This document shows, piece by piece, positions 8,452 through 16,129 of a stretch of 34,265 nucleotides of DNA. The stretch comes from Amycolatopsis pittospori. GTDB taxonomy: Bacteria; Actinomycetota; Actinomycetes; Mycobacteriales; Pseudonocardiaceae. Under the pieces are notes generated by a model. It searched no databases. It saw nothing but the letters and a program-made list of their open reading frames with translations, and had not been told where the DNA came from. The position numbers were made by a program, and so were the translations under genes. Where the stretch lies: the NCBI RefSeq assembly GCF_013870525.1, contig NZ_JACBXD010000079.1:1-34265 (forward strand). Direction: 5' to 3'. The first letter of the stretch is position 1; every line of letters starts with the position of its first letter.

Positions 8452-9528
8452 TCAGTCCCAGTCGAGGGCGCCACCGGACTGGTACTCGATGACGCGGGTC
8501 TCGAAGAAGTTCTTCTCCTTCTTGAGGTCCATCGCCTCCGACATCCACGGGAACGGGTTCTCGGTCTCGCCGAAGATCGGCTGGAGGCCGATCTGCTGCG
8601 CGCGACGGTCGGTGATGAAGTGCATGTACTGCTCGATCAGCTCGGCCGAGAGCCCGAGCATGCCGCGCGGCATGGTGTCGCGGGCGTAGGCGACCTCGAG
8701 TTCGCAGGCCTCGGTCAGCATGCCGCGGATCTCCGCCTGGAACTCCTCGGTCCACAGGTGCGGGTTCTCGATCTTGATCTGGTTGATGCAGTCGATGCCG
8801 AAGTTCAGGTGGATCGACTCGTCGCGCAGGATGTACTGGTACTGCTCGGCGATGCCGATCATCTTGTTCCGGCGGCCGAGCGAGAGGATCTGCGCGAAGC
8901 CGGTGTAGAACCACATGCCCTCGAAGATCACGTAGAACGCGACGAGGTCCCGCAGGAAGTTCTGGTCGGCCTCCGGTGTCCCGGTCTCGAAGTCCGGGTT
9001 CTCCAGGTTCTGCGTGTACTTCAGCGCCCACGCGTCCTTCTCCGAGATGGAGGGGACCTCGCGGTACATGTTGAACAGCTCGCCCTCGACCAGGCCGAGG
9101 CTTTCGCAGATGTACTGGAAGGTGTGCGTGTGCACGGCCTCCTCGAACGCCTGGCGCAGCAGGTACTGGCGGCATTCGGGGTTGGTGATCTGGCGGTACA
9201 CCGCGAGCACGATGTTGTTGGCCACCAGCGATTCCGCGGTGGCGAAGAAGCCGAGGTTGCGCTTGAGCATGGTGCGCTCGTCCTCGGTGAGGCCGTCGGC
9301 CGACTTCCACAGCGCGATGTCGGCCTGCATGGCGACCTCGGTCGGCATCCAGTGGTTGTTGCAGCCGGCGAGGTACTTCTCCCACGCCCAGGTGTACTTC
9401 ATCGGCAGGAGCTGGTTGACGTCGGCGCGGGCGTTGATCATCCGCTTGTCGTCGACGTTGATCCGGGCGGCGCCGACTTCGATCTCACCGAGGCCGGTGG
9501 CGTCGGTCGAAGCGTCAAAGGTGGTCAT
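8452..9528 (-). CDS. nrdB: Ribonucleotide reductase small subunit, class Ic type (Phe at radical site)
   Basis: The small subunit (R2) generates the oxidant that starts ribonucleotide reduction in NrdA. Of 358 residues, the metal ligands are E99, E130, H133, E203, E237 and H240. The position that carries the radical tyrosine in class Ia enzymes is F137 (EAVHTHTFQY), and the first ligand is Glu rather than Asp. All these positions are exactly ten higher than in the Chlamydia trachomatis class Ic R2 (E89, E120, H123, F127, E193, E227, H230 from memory), which uses a Mn(IV)/Fe(III) centre instead of a tyrosyl radical. A C-terminal tyrosine (VIEYQSGGALDWD) is available for radical transfer. It follows nrdA after 83 bp that contain palindrome P4. 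The Mn/Fe assignment is inference from residues. Confidence 0.95.
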   Translation of the reverse strand: MTTFDASTDATGLGEIEVGAARINVDDKRMINARADVNQLLPMKYTWAWEKYLAGCNNHWMPTEVAMQADIALWKSADGLTEDERTMLKRNLGFFATAESLVANNIVLAVYRQITNPECRQYLLRQAFEEAVHTHTFQYICESLGLVEGELFNMYREVPSISEKDAWALKYTQNLENPDFETGTPEADQNFLRDLVAFYVIFEGMWFYTGFAQILSLGRRNKMIGIAEQYQYILRDESIHLNFGIDCINQIKIENPHLWTEEFQAEIRGMLTEACELEVAYARDTMPRGMLGLSAELIEQYMHFITDRRAQQIGLQPIFGETENPFPWMSEAMDLKKEKNFFETRVIEYQSGGALDWD

Positions 9529-9557
9529 AGAGGCTCACTTCACGAGGTGGTCGGGTG

Positions 9558-9605
9558 GGTCGTGAGTGGCGATTCGGGTTCTAACCCGAATCGCCACTCA
9601 CGACC
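9558..9605 (-). repeat. Long perfect palindrome P4 between nrdA and nrdB
   Basis: Perfect 23-bp arms 9558-9580 and 9583-9605 with a 2-nt loop fill most of the 83-bp space between the nrdA stop codon (6 nt away) and the nrdB start. A stem this strong inside a two-subunit operon could attenuate transcription, stabilise the upstream mRNA or mark a processing site. No U-tract follows. Confidence 0.88.
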
Positions 9606-9611
9606 GGGAGG

Positions 9612-12602
9612 TCACTGGCAGGCTTCGCAGTCGGGGTCGTCGATGCGGCAGGCCGCGCCGTCGGTGGCGACGAAGTCGACGTCCGAGACCTGAGGGATCT
9701 CCTTCGGCTCCGGGGCGGTCACCGGCACCGCGGGAACGGCGGCGGCGGGCGACGGCGAAACCGCGGCGGAAGCCGACGGGGCGGGCGAAGCGGCGGGAGC
9801 GGGAGCCGGGGCGGCGGGCTTGGGTGTGGCCGGGGCCGGGGTGGCCGAGACCGCGTTCAGCTTGCCGTCGGTGCCGCGCAGGGTGCTCTTCTCCACGTGC
9901 GTCGCGGACCGCGCCCGCAGGTAGTACGTGGTCTTGAGGCCCTTGTGCCAGGCGTAGCGGTACAGCTCGTCGAGCTTGCGGCCGCTGGGCGCCGCGATGT
10001 ACAGGTTCAGCGACTGCGCCTGGTCGATCCACTTCTGACGACGCGAACCGGCGTCCACCAGCCACTTGGACTCGATCTCGAACGCGGTGGCGTACAGCGC
10101 CTTCAGGTCGTCCGGCACGCGGTCGATCTGGCCGAGGCTGCCGTCGAAGTACTTCAGGTCCGACACCATGACCTCGTCCCACAGCCCGCGCTCCTTGAGC
10201 GAGCGGACCAGGTGCGGGTTCACCACGGTGAAGTCGCCGGACATGTTCGACTTGACGAACAGGTTCTGGAACAGCGGCTCGATCGACTGCCCGACACCGC
10301 AGATGTTGGAGATCGTCGCGGTCGGCGCGATCGCCATCACGTTGGAGTTGCGCATACCGACGGTCTTGACCCGCTCACGCAGCGGCGCCCAGTCCAAAGT
10401 GGACGAGGTGTCGACGTCGAGCGCGTCGCCCTGGCGGGCGTCGATCAGCAGCTGCAGCGAGTCGATCGGCAGGATTCCCTTGCTCCACAAGGAACCCTCG
10501 AACGTCTGGTACTGGCCGCGCTCCTCGGCGAGGTCGGTCGAAGCCGAGATCGCGTAGTAGCTGATGTGCTCCATGCTGGTGTCGGCGAACTGCACGGCCT
10601 CGTCCGAGGACAGCGGCACACCGATCTCGAACAGCGCGTCCTGGAAGCCCATCAGGCCCAGCCCGATCGGGCGGTGGCGCAGGTTGGAGCGGCGCGCCTC
10701 CGGGATCGTGTAGAAGTTGATGTCGATCACGTTGTCGAGCATGCGGACGGCGGTGCGCACGGTCTTCTCGAGACGCTGGGTGTCCAGGCCGTCGGGGGTG
10801 ACGTGCTTGAGCAGGTTCACCGAGCCGAGGTTGCAGACCGCGACCTCGTCGGTGGTGGTGTTCAGGGTGATCTCGGTGCACAGGTTGGACGAGTGCACGA
10901 CACCCACGTGCTGCTGCGGCGAGCGCAGGTTGCACGGGTCCTTGAAGGTGATCCACGGGTGACCGGTCTCGAACAGCATGGTCAGCATGCGGCGCCACAG
11001 GTCGACCGCGCGGATCTTGCGGAACACCTTCATCTCGCCGCGTTCGGCGGCGGCCTCGTACTCGCGGTAGCGCTCGGCGAACGCGGTGCCGTAGAGGTCG
11101 TGCAGGTCCGGGGTCTCGTTCGGCGAGAACAGCGTCCACTGCGCGTCGGCCTCGACGCGGCGGAGGAACTCGTCCGGCACCCAGTTCGCGGTGTTCATGT
11201 CGTGCGTACGACGACGGTCGTCACCGGTGTTCTTGCGCAGGTCGAGGAATTCCTCGATGTCGACGTGCCAGGTCTCGAGGTACGCGCACGCCGCGCCCTT
11301 GCGCTTGCCGCCCTGGTTCACCGCGACCGCGGTGTCGTTGGCGATCTTGAGGAACGGCACGACGCCCTGCGACTGGCCGTTGGTGCCCTTGATGTGCGCG
11401 CCGAGGCCGCGGACCGGGGTCCAGTCGTTGCCGAGACCGCCCGAGTACTTCGCCAGCAGCGCGTTGTTCTTGTACGCCTGGAAGATCGAGTCCAGGTCGT
11501 CGTCGACCGTGGTCAGGAAGCAGGACGACAGCTGCGGGCGGGTGGTGCCCGAGTTGAACAGCGTCGGGGTGGACGCCATGAAGTGGAACGACGAAAGCAG
11601 CTCGTAGAACTCGATCGCGCGGGCTTCACGGTCGTCCTCGCGGATCGCGAGACCCATGGCGACCCGCATGAAGAACGCCTGCGGCAGTTCGAACCGGACG
11701 CCGTTGTGGTGCTGGAAGTACCGGTCGTACAGGGTCTGCAGGCCGAGGAAGCCGAAGTCGAGGTCGCGCTCGGCGTGGATGGCCTCGGTGATCTTGTCGA
11801 GGTCGAAGGTCTGCAGCTCGGGGTTGACGAGCTCCAGCTCGATGGCGCGCTTGAGGTAGTCGCGGAAGTACTGCGGGTACCGCGCGGTCATCTCGTCCTG
11901 GCTGGCCAGCTGCGGCGAGCCCGCGAGGTAGGTGAGGGCCTCGCCGCGGAGCTTGTCCGCGAGCAGCCGGGCGCTGACGTAGGAGTAGTTCGGCTCCTGC
12001 TCGACGAGCACACGCGCGGCCATGATCTGGGCGAGGGCGAGTTCGTCGGCGCTGATGCCGTCGTAGAGGTTGCGCTTGGCCTCGGCCAGCACCGGCTCCG
12101 CGGAGACGTCGTCGAGTCCGGCGACGGCTTCGCCGACCACGTGCGAGACGCGGGCCCAGTCGAGCGGGCGAAGCGAGCCGTCGGCGGCCTTGACGCTGAT
12201 GGCGACGTCGGACGAAGCCGGCTTCTCCGACTCGCGGGCCTTCGCGCGCTCGTCGCGGTAGAGGACGTACGCGCGGGCGACCTTGTGGTGCTCGCCGCGC
12301 ATGAGCGCGAGTTCGACGATGTCCTGGATCTGCTCGATGTGCAGCGCGGTCTCGGGACCGGCGTGGCGGAGCAGGGTGGCCTCGATCTGCTCGGTCAATT
12401 CGTTGACCAGGTGGTGGATCCGCGACGAAGCGGCCGCGTCGCCGCCCTCGACGGCGAGGAAGGCCTTGGTCACGGCGACCGAGATCTTGTTCGCGTCGAA
12501 GGGGGACACGCTGCCGTCCCGCCGGATGACTCGCACGGTCGCGGGCGTGGTGTCCGAGGACGCGGGTGGCCGCTGACCGGTTTCCGAATCGAGCACTGAC
12601 AT
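9612..12602 (-). CDS. nrdA: Ribonucleotide reductase large subunit, twin ATP-cone
   Basis: Catalytic subunit reducing ribonucleoside diphosphates, 996 residues. Two ATP-cone-like regions are at the N-terminus (about 25-120, starting VRVIRRDGSVSPFD, and about 125-215, ISVKAADGSLRPLD), for dATP/ATP activity control. The catalytic barrel shows SSCFLTTVDD (first redox Cys), NLCTEI (thiyl radical Cys with Asn and Glu), AVCNLGSVNL (second redox Cys) and TTYYLRA (radical-transfer tyrosine pair). A long Ala/Pro linker (about 920-970) leads to the C-terminal C985, C992 and C995 (CEACQ), which would re-reduce the active site. Start ATG 12602 has GGAGAC at 6 nt; a longer frame to 12767 lacks support. 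No cobalamin riboswitch was found upstream. Confidence 0.96.
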   Translation of the reverse strand: MSVLDSETGQRPPASSDTTPATVRVIRRDGSVSPFDANKISVAVTKAFLAVEGGDAAASSRIHHLVNELTEQIEATLLRHAGPETALHIEQIQDIVELALMRGEHHKVARAYVLYRDERAKARESEKPASSDVAISVKAADGSLRPLDWARVSHVVGEAVAGLDDVSAEPVLAEAKRNLYDGISADELALAQIMAARVLVEQEPNYSYVSARLLADKLRGEALTYLAGSPQLASQDEMTARYPQYFRDYLKRAIELELVNPELQTFDLDKITEAIHAERDLDFGFLGLQTLYDRYFQHHNGVRFELPQAFFMRVAMGLAIREDDREARAIEFYELLSSFHFMASTPTLFNSGTTRPQLSSCFLTTVDDDLDSIFQAYKNNALLAKYSGGLGNDWTPVRGLGAHIKGTNGQSQGVVPFLKIANDTAVAVNQGGKRKGAACAYLETWHVDIEEFLDLRKNTGDDRRRTHDMNTANWVPDEFLRRVEADAQWTLFSPNETPDLHDLYGTAFAERYREYEAAAERGEMKVFRKIRAVDLWRRMLTMLFETGHPWITFKDPCNLRSPQQHVGVVHSSNLCTEITLNTTTDEVAVCNLGSVNLLKHVTPDGLDTQRLEKTVRTAVRMLDNVIDINFYTIPEARRSNLRHRPIGLGLMGFQDALFEIGVPLSSDEAVQFADTSMEHISYYAISASTDLAEERGQYQTFEGSLWSKGILPIDSLQLLIDARQGDALDVDTSSTLDWAPLRERVKTVGMRNSNVMAIAPTATISNICGVGQSIEPLFQNLFVKSNMSGDFTVVNPHLVRSLKERGLWDEVMVSDLKYFDGSLGQIDRVPDDLKALYATAFEIESKWLVDAGSRRQKWIDQAQSLNLYIAAPSGRKLDELYRYAWHKGLKTTYYLRARSATHVEKSTLRGTDGKLNAVSATPAPATPKPAAPAPAPAASPAPSASAAVSPSPAAAVPAVPVTAPEPKEIPQVSDVDFVATDGAACRIDDPDCEACQ

Positions 12603-12732
12603 ACGTGTCTCCAAAAGGGCGCGTTGAAGCACCACAAGGCCTCGCGAGGCCGTGCGCTGCAGGTTCACCAAGCTGTCCGACAACCGCTCCCGAGCGGTCT
12701 CCCCGTCGCTGGGCGATGTCGGTTCCCAGAGA

Positions 12733-12762
12733 CTACATGTAGGGGTCGGAGGCTGCACGTGC
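12733..12762 (-). promoter_or_regulatory. Candidate operator boxes upstream of nrdA (NrdR-like)
   Basis: Two short palindromes, CTACATGTAG (12733-12742) and CTGCACGTGC (12753-12762), lie 20 bp apart, about 130-160 bp before the nrdA start. The first fits the loose C-T-A...T-A-G form of NrdR boxes; the second is a poor match and the usual spacing is nearer 31 bp. NrdR binding is tentative. The rest of the 222-bp leader shows no gene. Confidence 0.3.
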
Positions 12763-12824
12763 CCCAATGGGTGGCGTGTCGTGGTCTCACCCTGGCGGGT
12801 TAGGCGATCACGCTCAGCGGCTGG

Positions 12825-13433
12825 TCAACCGCCGAAAACGATCTTGAAATCGCGCAGGTGGGCGCTCAGAACGGGCCGTTGACCGGCCAGGAAGCCGAGT
12901 GGCCCGGACTCGTTGATCTTCCAGTCCGCGGCCGCCGGATGGGGTCGCGCCTTCGCCCGGACGGGGCTCCTTTTGGGACTTCCGTCCAACATCTGGACGA
13001 CGTCGAAGGCGGCCGGCATCCTCACCGGGAGGCTCGGGCGGGCGGTGAACGCGGCCGTCGCGATCCAGTCCTCGTGGGTGGCCGCCGAGGCGGTGAAGGT
13101 CCGGCCAGGGGTGAAGTCGAGTGCGGCGAGATCCTTGGGAATGCCCCATAGCGCGCGCCCGCCCGCGAGCGAGACCTCGCTGTCGACCCAGATGTCGGTG
13201 ATGGAGCTGGAGAGGCGCTTGCCGCGGACGGCGACCGTCGCCAGTAGCTCGTGATACTGGAGCTGTCCGGGCTCCTGGTAGTCGATCCAGGCGCCGAAGA
13301 CCTGCGCGCGTCCGCCCATGACGGCGGGTTCGACACCTTCGGGCAACTCGGGCAGTTCGCTCACCGGGACACGCCACACGGACAGGTACGCCTGGCCGGC
13401 CAGGTTCCACGGCTCCGGGGGATAGGCGGTCAT
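12825..13433 (-). CDS. Acetoacetate decarboxylase-like (ADC superfamily) protein
   Basis: Predicted 202-residue protein of the acetoacetate decarboxylase fold. The stretch SITDIWVDSEVSLAGGRALWGIPKDLAALDF matches the superfamily core, with K100 of GIPK in the place of the Schiff-base lysine. Many relatives are not decarboxylases but aldolase-dehydratases or of unknown reaction, so only the fold is claimed. The ATG at 13433 overlaps the stop of the enoyl-CoA hydratase gene (ATGA), which indicates translational coupling and a shared pathway. The long open frame upstream to 13823 is a shadow of the hydratase gene. The next gene downstream on the same strand is nrdA, 222 bp away, unlikely to be functionally linked. 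Confidence 0.85.
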   Translation of the reverse strand: MTAYPPEPWNLAGQAYLSVWRVPVSELPELPEGVEPAVMGGRAQVFGAWIDYQEPGQLQYHELLATVAVRGKRLSSSITDIWVDSEVSLAGGRALWGIPKDLAALDFTPGRTFTASAATHEDWIATAAFTARPSLPVRMPAAFDVVQMLDGSPKRSPVRAKARPHPAAADWKINESGPLGFLAGQRPVLSAHLRDFKIVFGG

Positions 13434-14269
13434 GCGTTCCGCCAGGGCAGGTAGGCGGGCTGGTCGGTGTCGACGCGCATGGAGAACTCCGGTGGTCGTT
13501 TCTGCAGGAAGGACAGGACCCCTTCGACGGCGTCCGGGCTGGTGCCGAGGCCGCCGATCAGCCGGGAGTCCAGTTCGTGCACGGGGAACGGCGATGCGGC
13601 GCTCGCCATCCGGTACAGCAGCTGGCGGGTCACCGCGACCGAGACCGGTGAGGTGGTCGTGGCTATTTCGAGAGCCAGTTCGCGGGCCTTGCCGAGTACT
13701 TCGCCGGGCTCGTGAACACTGTGGACCAGTCCGGCGCTGTGGGCTTCCTGGGCGTCGAAGACGCGGCCGCTGATCATCCAGTCGAGTGCCGTGCCCATCC
13801 CGACGAGCCGGGGGAGGAACCACGCGGACGCGCCTTCGGGGTAGATCCCGCGGCGGACGAACACGAAGCCGAAACGCGAATCCGTGGACGCCAGCCGGTA
13901 ATCACAGGACAGCGTGATCGTGATGCCGCCCCCGACGGCCGCGCCCCGGAGGGCCGCGATCACCGGCTTGTTCATCGTGAAGATCCGCTTCGAGCAGCGT
14001 CCCGCCGGCTCCTGCCAGGCCGCGTCCGGACCCTTCTCCGGGTCGAAATCGAAACCGCCCTGCGAGAGGTCGGCGCCCACCGAGAAGTCCTTGCCGTTGC
14101 CGGTCAGGATCACCACGCGGACGTCTTCGTCGCGATCGGCGCGATCCATCGCGTCGCCGAGCTCGTCGGCCATGCGGATGGTGTAGCCGTTGCGGGCCTC
14201 GGGCCGGTTGAGCGTGACCGTCGCGATGCGGTCGGCGACCTCGTAGGTGATTTCGGCGTACGCGCTCAT
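13430..14269 (-). CDS. Enoyl-CoA hydratase/isomerase (crotonase) family protein
   Basis: A 279-residue crotonase-fold enzyme acting on a 2-enoyl-CoA or related thioester. N-terminal VADRIATVTLNRPEARNGY, oxyanion-hole segments DFSVGADLS (about 62-69) and RGAAVGGGITITLSCDYRLAS (108-128) are typical, and E145 in GIYPEGASAW is at the catalytic glutamate position. The insert rich in charged residues (70-92) between the two oxyanion loops is of a kind common in actinobacterial paralogues. The ATG at 14269 was preferred over a TTG six codons upstream. No strong ribosome site is visible. It is coupled to the ADC-like gene by a 4-base overlap. Its promoter carries the operator-like element shared with the P450 gene. 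Confidence 0.93.
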   Translation of the reverse strand: MSAYAEITYEVADRIATVTLNRPEARNGYTIRMADELGDAMDRADRDEDVRVVILTGNGKDFSVGADLSQGGFDFDPEKGPDAAWQEPAGRCSKRIFTMNKPVIAALRGAAVGGGITITLSCDYRLASTDSRFGFVFVRRGIYPEGASAWFLPRLVGMGTALDWMISGRVFDAQEAHSAGLVHSVHEPGEVLGKARELALEIATTTSPVSVAVTRQLLYRMASAASPFPVHELDSRLIGGLGTSPDAVEGVLSFLQKRPPEFSMRVDTDQPAYLPWRNA

Positions 14270-14295
14270 GACGTGAAGGTAAGCCAACCCCGGTG

Positions 14296-14314
14296 TGTTG
14301 ACAAGATGTCAATA
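14296..14314. promoter_or_regulatory. Candidate operator, perfect TTGACA/TGTCAA inverted repeat
   Basis: Minus-strand TATTGACATCTTGTCAACA lies 27-45 bp before the enoyl-CoA hydratase start. Its core TTGACATCTTGTCAA is a perfect 6-3-6 inverted repeat, as expected for a dimeric repressor, and its TTGACA could also serve as a -35 element. It matches 16 of 19 bases at 5680-5698. Confidence 0.55.
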
Positions 14315-14319
14315 AGGGA

Positions 14320-14799
14320 TCACTCGACGTCGTCCAGGTGATCCGCGTAGTACTCGATCGCCCGGCGGTACCGCTGGACCCCGGTGTCGGCGCTGGTCTC
14401 CGCGAGCACCTTCAGCAGGGTTCCCGCCGCGTCCCGTGTTTCGCCGACGTTGTAGAGCGCCATCGCCAGGAACGTCCTCAACGCCGCGTCGCCGGGGAAC
14501 TCGCCGAGGCCGCGGCGCAGGGTCTTGAGCGATTCTTCGTACCGGCCGAGTACGCGGTACGTGCTGCCCAGCCCGACGAACACGCCATGCCTGTCCTTTG
14601 TGGACAGACCTTCGGTCGCCAGCGCGCGCTCGTAGTAGGGAGCGGCCTCGGCTTCGAAACCGAGGGAGTCGTGGGCCCACGCGGTCTGGTAGGCGATCAC
14701 GGCGTCCTGCGGGTTCCGCTCGGCCAGCTCGATCAGTCGCAGACGGGCCTCGTCGGTGCCCTGCTCCCGGAGCCGGATCGCTTCCTGTGTCTCGCTCAC
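14320..14799 (-). CDS. Tetratricopeptide-repeat protein
   Basis: A 159-residue all-helical protein with about three TPR-like helix pairs: DAVIAYQTAWAHDSLGFEAEAAPYYERAL, GVFVGLGSTYRVLGRYEESLKTLRRGL and AALRTFLAMALYNVGETRDAAGTLLKVL. No signal peptide, membrane segment or catalytic motif is present, so it is likely a cytoplasmic protein-binding adaptor; its partner is unknown. The GTG start overlaps the stop of the merR-type gene upstream (GTGA), so it is translated as part of the MerR unit. This places it with the regulator rather than with the hydratase, from which it is separated by 50 bp containing the operator above. Confidence 0.85.
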   Translation of the reverse strand: MSETQEAIRLREQGTDEARLRLIELAERNPQDAVIAYQTAWAHDSLGFEAEAAPYYERALATEGLSTKDRHGVFVGLGSTYRVLGRYEESLKTLRRGLGEFPGDAALRTFLAMALYNVGETRDAAGTLLKVLAETSADTGVQRYRRAIEYYADHLDDVE

Positions 14800-15185
14800 G
14801 CGGCACCTTCGAACGGGGGATAGGTCTTCGCGCCTGTCCGCTCCGCCGCGTCGATGTACCCGGCCAGCGCGTCGCGGGACCGCGCGATCTTGGCCAGCTG
14901 CTCGTCGAGCCGTCCGAGTCGTTCCCGCATCGCGGCCAGCAGTTCGGGGCAGCCGATCAGTTCCGGCTCCTCGCCGATCGCGCAGGGCAGCAGGTACGCG
15001 ATGTCCTCGGACGACAGGCCCGCGCCGAGGAGGTGGCGGATCTGCTTCACCCGCAGGACGGCCGTCTCGTCGAACTCGCGGTAGCCGTTCGTGCCGCGGT
15101 CCGCTTCCAGCAGGCCTTGGGACTCGTAGTAGCGCAGTTGGTGGGCGTTGACGCCCGTCCGGTGACTCAGTTCCCCGATCCGCAT
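14796..15185 (-). CDS. MerR family transcriptional regulator
   Basis: A 129-residue MerR-type activator. The N-terminal winged helix is MRIGELSHRTGVNAHQLRYYESQGLL, followed by the wing (NGYREFDE) and a long dimerisation helix with C68 and C79 at its start (LLPCAI...IGCPELL). The two cysteines, eleven residues apart, could be a redox or ligand sensor, but they are common in relatives of unknown inducer. ATG 15185 has GAGG upstream. It is divergent from the imine-reductase-like gene; the 49-bp space contains a dyad placed between -35 and -10 positions, the usual MerR arrangement. The inducer is unknown. Confidence 0.93.
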   Translation of the reverse strand: MRIGELSHRTGVNAHQLRYYESQGLLEADRGTNGYREFDETAVLRVKQIRHLLGAGLSSEDIAYLLPCAIGEEPELIGCPELLAAMRERLGRLDEQLAKIARSRDALAGYIDAAERTGAKTYPPFEGAA

Positions 15186-15196
15186 CGAATCCTCAC

Positions 15197-15228
15197 TTGA
15201 CCTTCATACCGGTATCAACGTTGACGAT
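15197..15228 (+). promoter_or_regulatory. MerR-type promoter/operator for the imine-reductase-like gene
   Basis: TTGACC (15197-15202) and a weak -10 (TGACGAT, 15222-15228) are separated by 19 bp, the long spacing of MerR-activated promoters. The spacer holds the perfect palindrome ATACCGGTAT (15206-15215) with further symmetric bases outside. Transcription would start about at the ATG at 15235, implying a leaderless mRNA; consistently, no ribosome site precedes that ATG. Confidence 0.6.
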
Positions 15229-15234
15229 GTTGCC

Positions 15235-16095
15235 ATGACTGACAACGCGAATATCCCGATCACGGTCATCGGCCTCGGGCTGATGGGCCGAGCGCTCGCC
15301 GGAGCGTTCCTCGAGGCCGGACATCCCACGACCGTGTGGAACCGGACGGCCGCCAAGGCCGACTCCTTGGTCGCCTCGGGCGCTCACCTGGCACCGACGG
15401 TCGACGACGCACTCGCCGCCGGCGGCTTGACCGTCGTCTGCCTCACCGACTACCCGGCCGTGCGTGACCTGCTCGGCGATGCCGGACTGGAGGGCACGAC
15501 CCTGGTCAACCTGACCTCGGGCGACTCCGCTCAAGCGCGGGAAACCGCCACCTGGGCCGAAAAGCGGGGTGCCCGGTACCTGGACGGCGCGATCATGGCC
15601 GTCCCTCCGGCGATCGGAACCGACGAGGCGGTGATCCTGCTCAGCGGCCCTGAGCCGGACTTCGACCTCGGCGCGCTCGGCACGATCTCCCATCTCGGCG
15701 AGGATCACGGACTGGCGGCCCTGTACGACGTCGCCGGCCTGACCATGATGTGGAGTGTCCTGAACGCGTGGCTGCAGGGCACCGCCATGCTCCGGACCGC
15801 CGGTGTCGACGCCGCGACGTACGCGCCGTTCGCACAGCAGATCGCCGCCGGCGTGGCCGGCTGGCTGCCCGGATACGCCGAGCAGATCGACAAGGGCTCC
15901 TTCCCGGCCGAGGTGTCGGCGCTGGAAACCGACGCGCGGGCGATGGCGCATATGGTCGAGGAGAGCGAGGCGCTGGGCGTGAACGCCGAACTGCCGAAGC
16001 TGATCAAGGCGATGGCCGACCGCGCGATCGCCGCCGGGCACGGCGGGGAGCAGTACCCCGTCCTGATCGGGGAGTTCGAGCGGCCGGGGGAGTAA
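15235..16095 (+). CDS. NAD(P)H-dependent imine-reductase-like oxidoreductase
   Basis: A 286-residue beta-hydroxyacid-dehydrogenase-superfamily enzyme: Rossmann motif GLGLMG (13-18), NADPH-type WNRTAAKA (35-42), NLTSGD, GAIMAVPPAIGTDEA and the long interdomain helix with LYDVAGLTMMW. These blocks agree with bacterial imine reductases (IREDs), which reduce cyclic imines in dimers with domain-swapped C-termini. D165 is at the position that is Asp in many (R)-selective IREDs and Tyr or Asn in others. The lysine of classical hydroxyacid dehydrogenases is not at its usual place. Generic annotation would be 6-phosphogluconate dehydrogenase NAD-binding protein. The natural substrate is unknown. Control by the divergent MerR regulator is likely from context. 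Confidence 0.85.
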   Translation: MTDNANIPITVIGLGLMGRALAGAFLEAGHPTTVWNRTAAKADSLVASGAHLAPTVDDALAAGGLTVVCLTDYPAVRDLLGDAGLEGTTLVNLTSGDSAQARETATWAEKRGARYLDGAIMAVPPAIGTDEAVILLSGPEPDFDLGALGTISHLGEDHGLAALYDVAGLTMMWSVLNAWLQGTAMLRTAGVDAATYAPFAQQIAAGVAGWLPGYAEQIDKGSFPAEVSALETDARAMAHMVEESEALGVNAELPKLIKAMADRAIAAGHGGEQYPVLIGEFERPGE

Positions 16096-16129
16096 AGCCG
16101 CGCCGACTCGGTCGCGGTGCCTCAGTCAA

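Noticed and set aside
9897..12599. 900-codon plus-strand frame over nrdA
   Set aside because: Antisense shadow produced by high GC; the minus strand carries all ribonucleotide reductase motifs.
12603..12824. Cobalamin riboswitch upstream of nrdA, as expected from Streptomyces nrdABS
   Set aside because: Neither the B12-box core nor the conserved 3' end seen before metE is present in this leader on the minus strand.
13434..13823. N-terminal extension of the ADC-like protein
   Set aside because: It is out-of-frame hydratase sequence; the ATG at 13433 overlapping the hydratase stop is the natural start.
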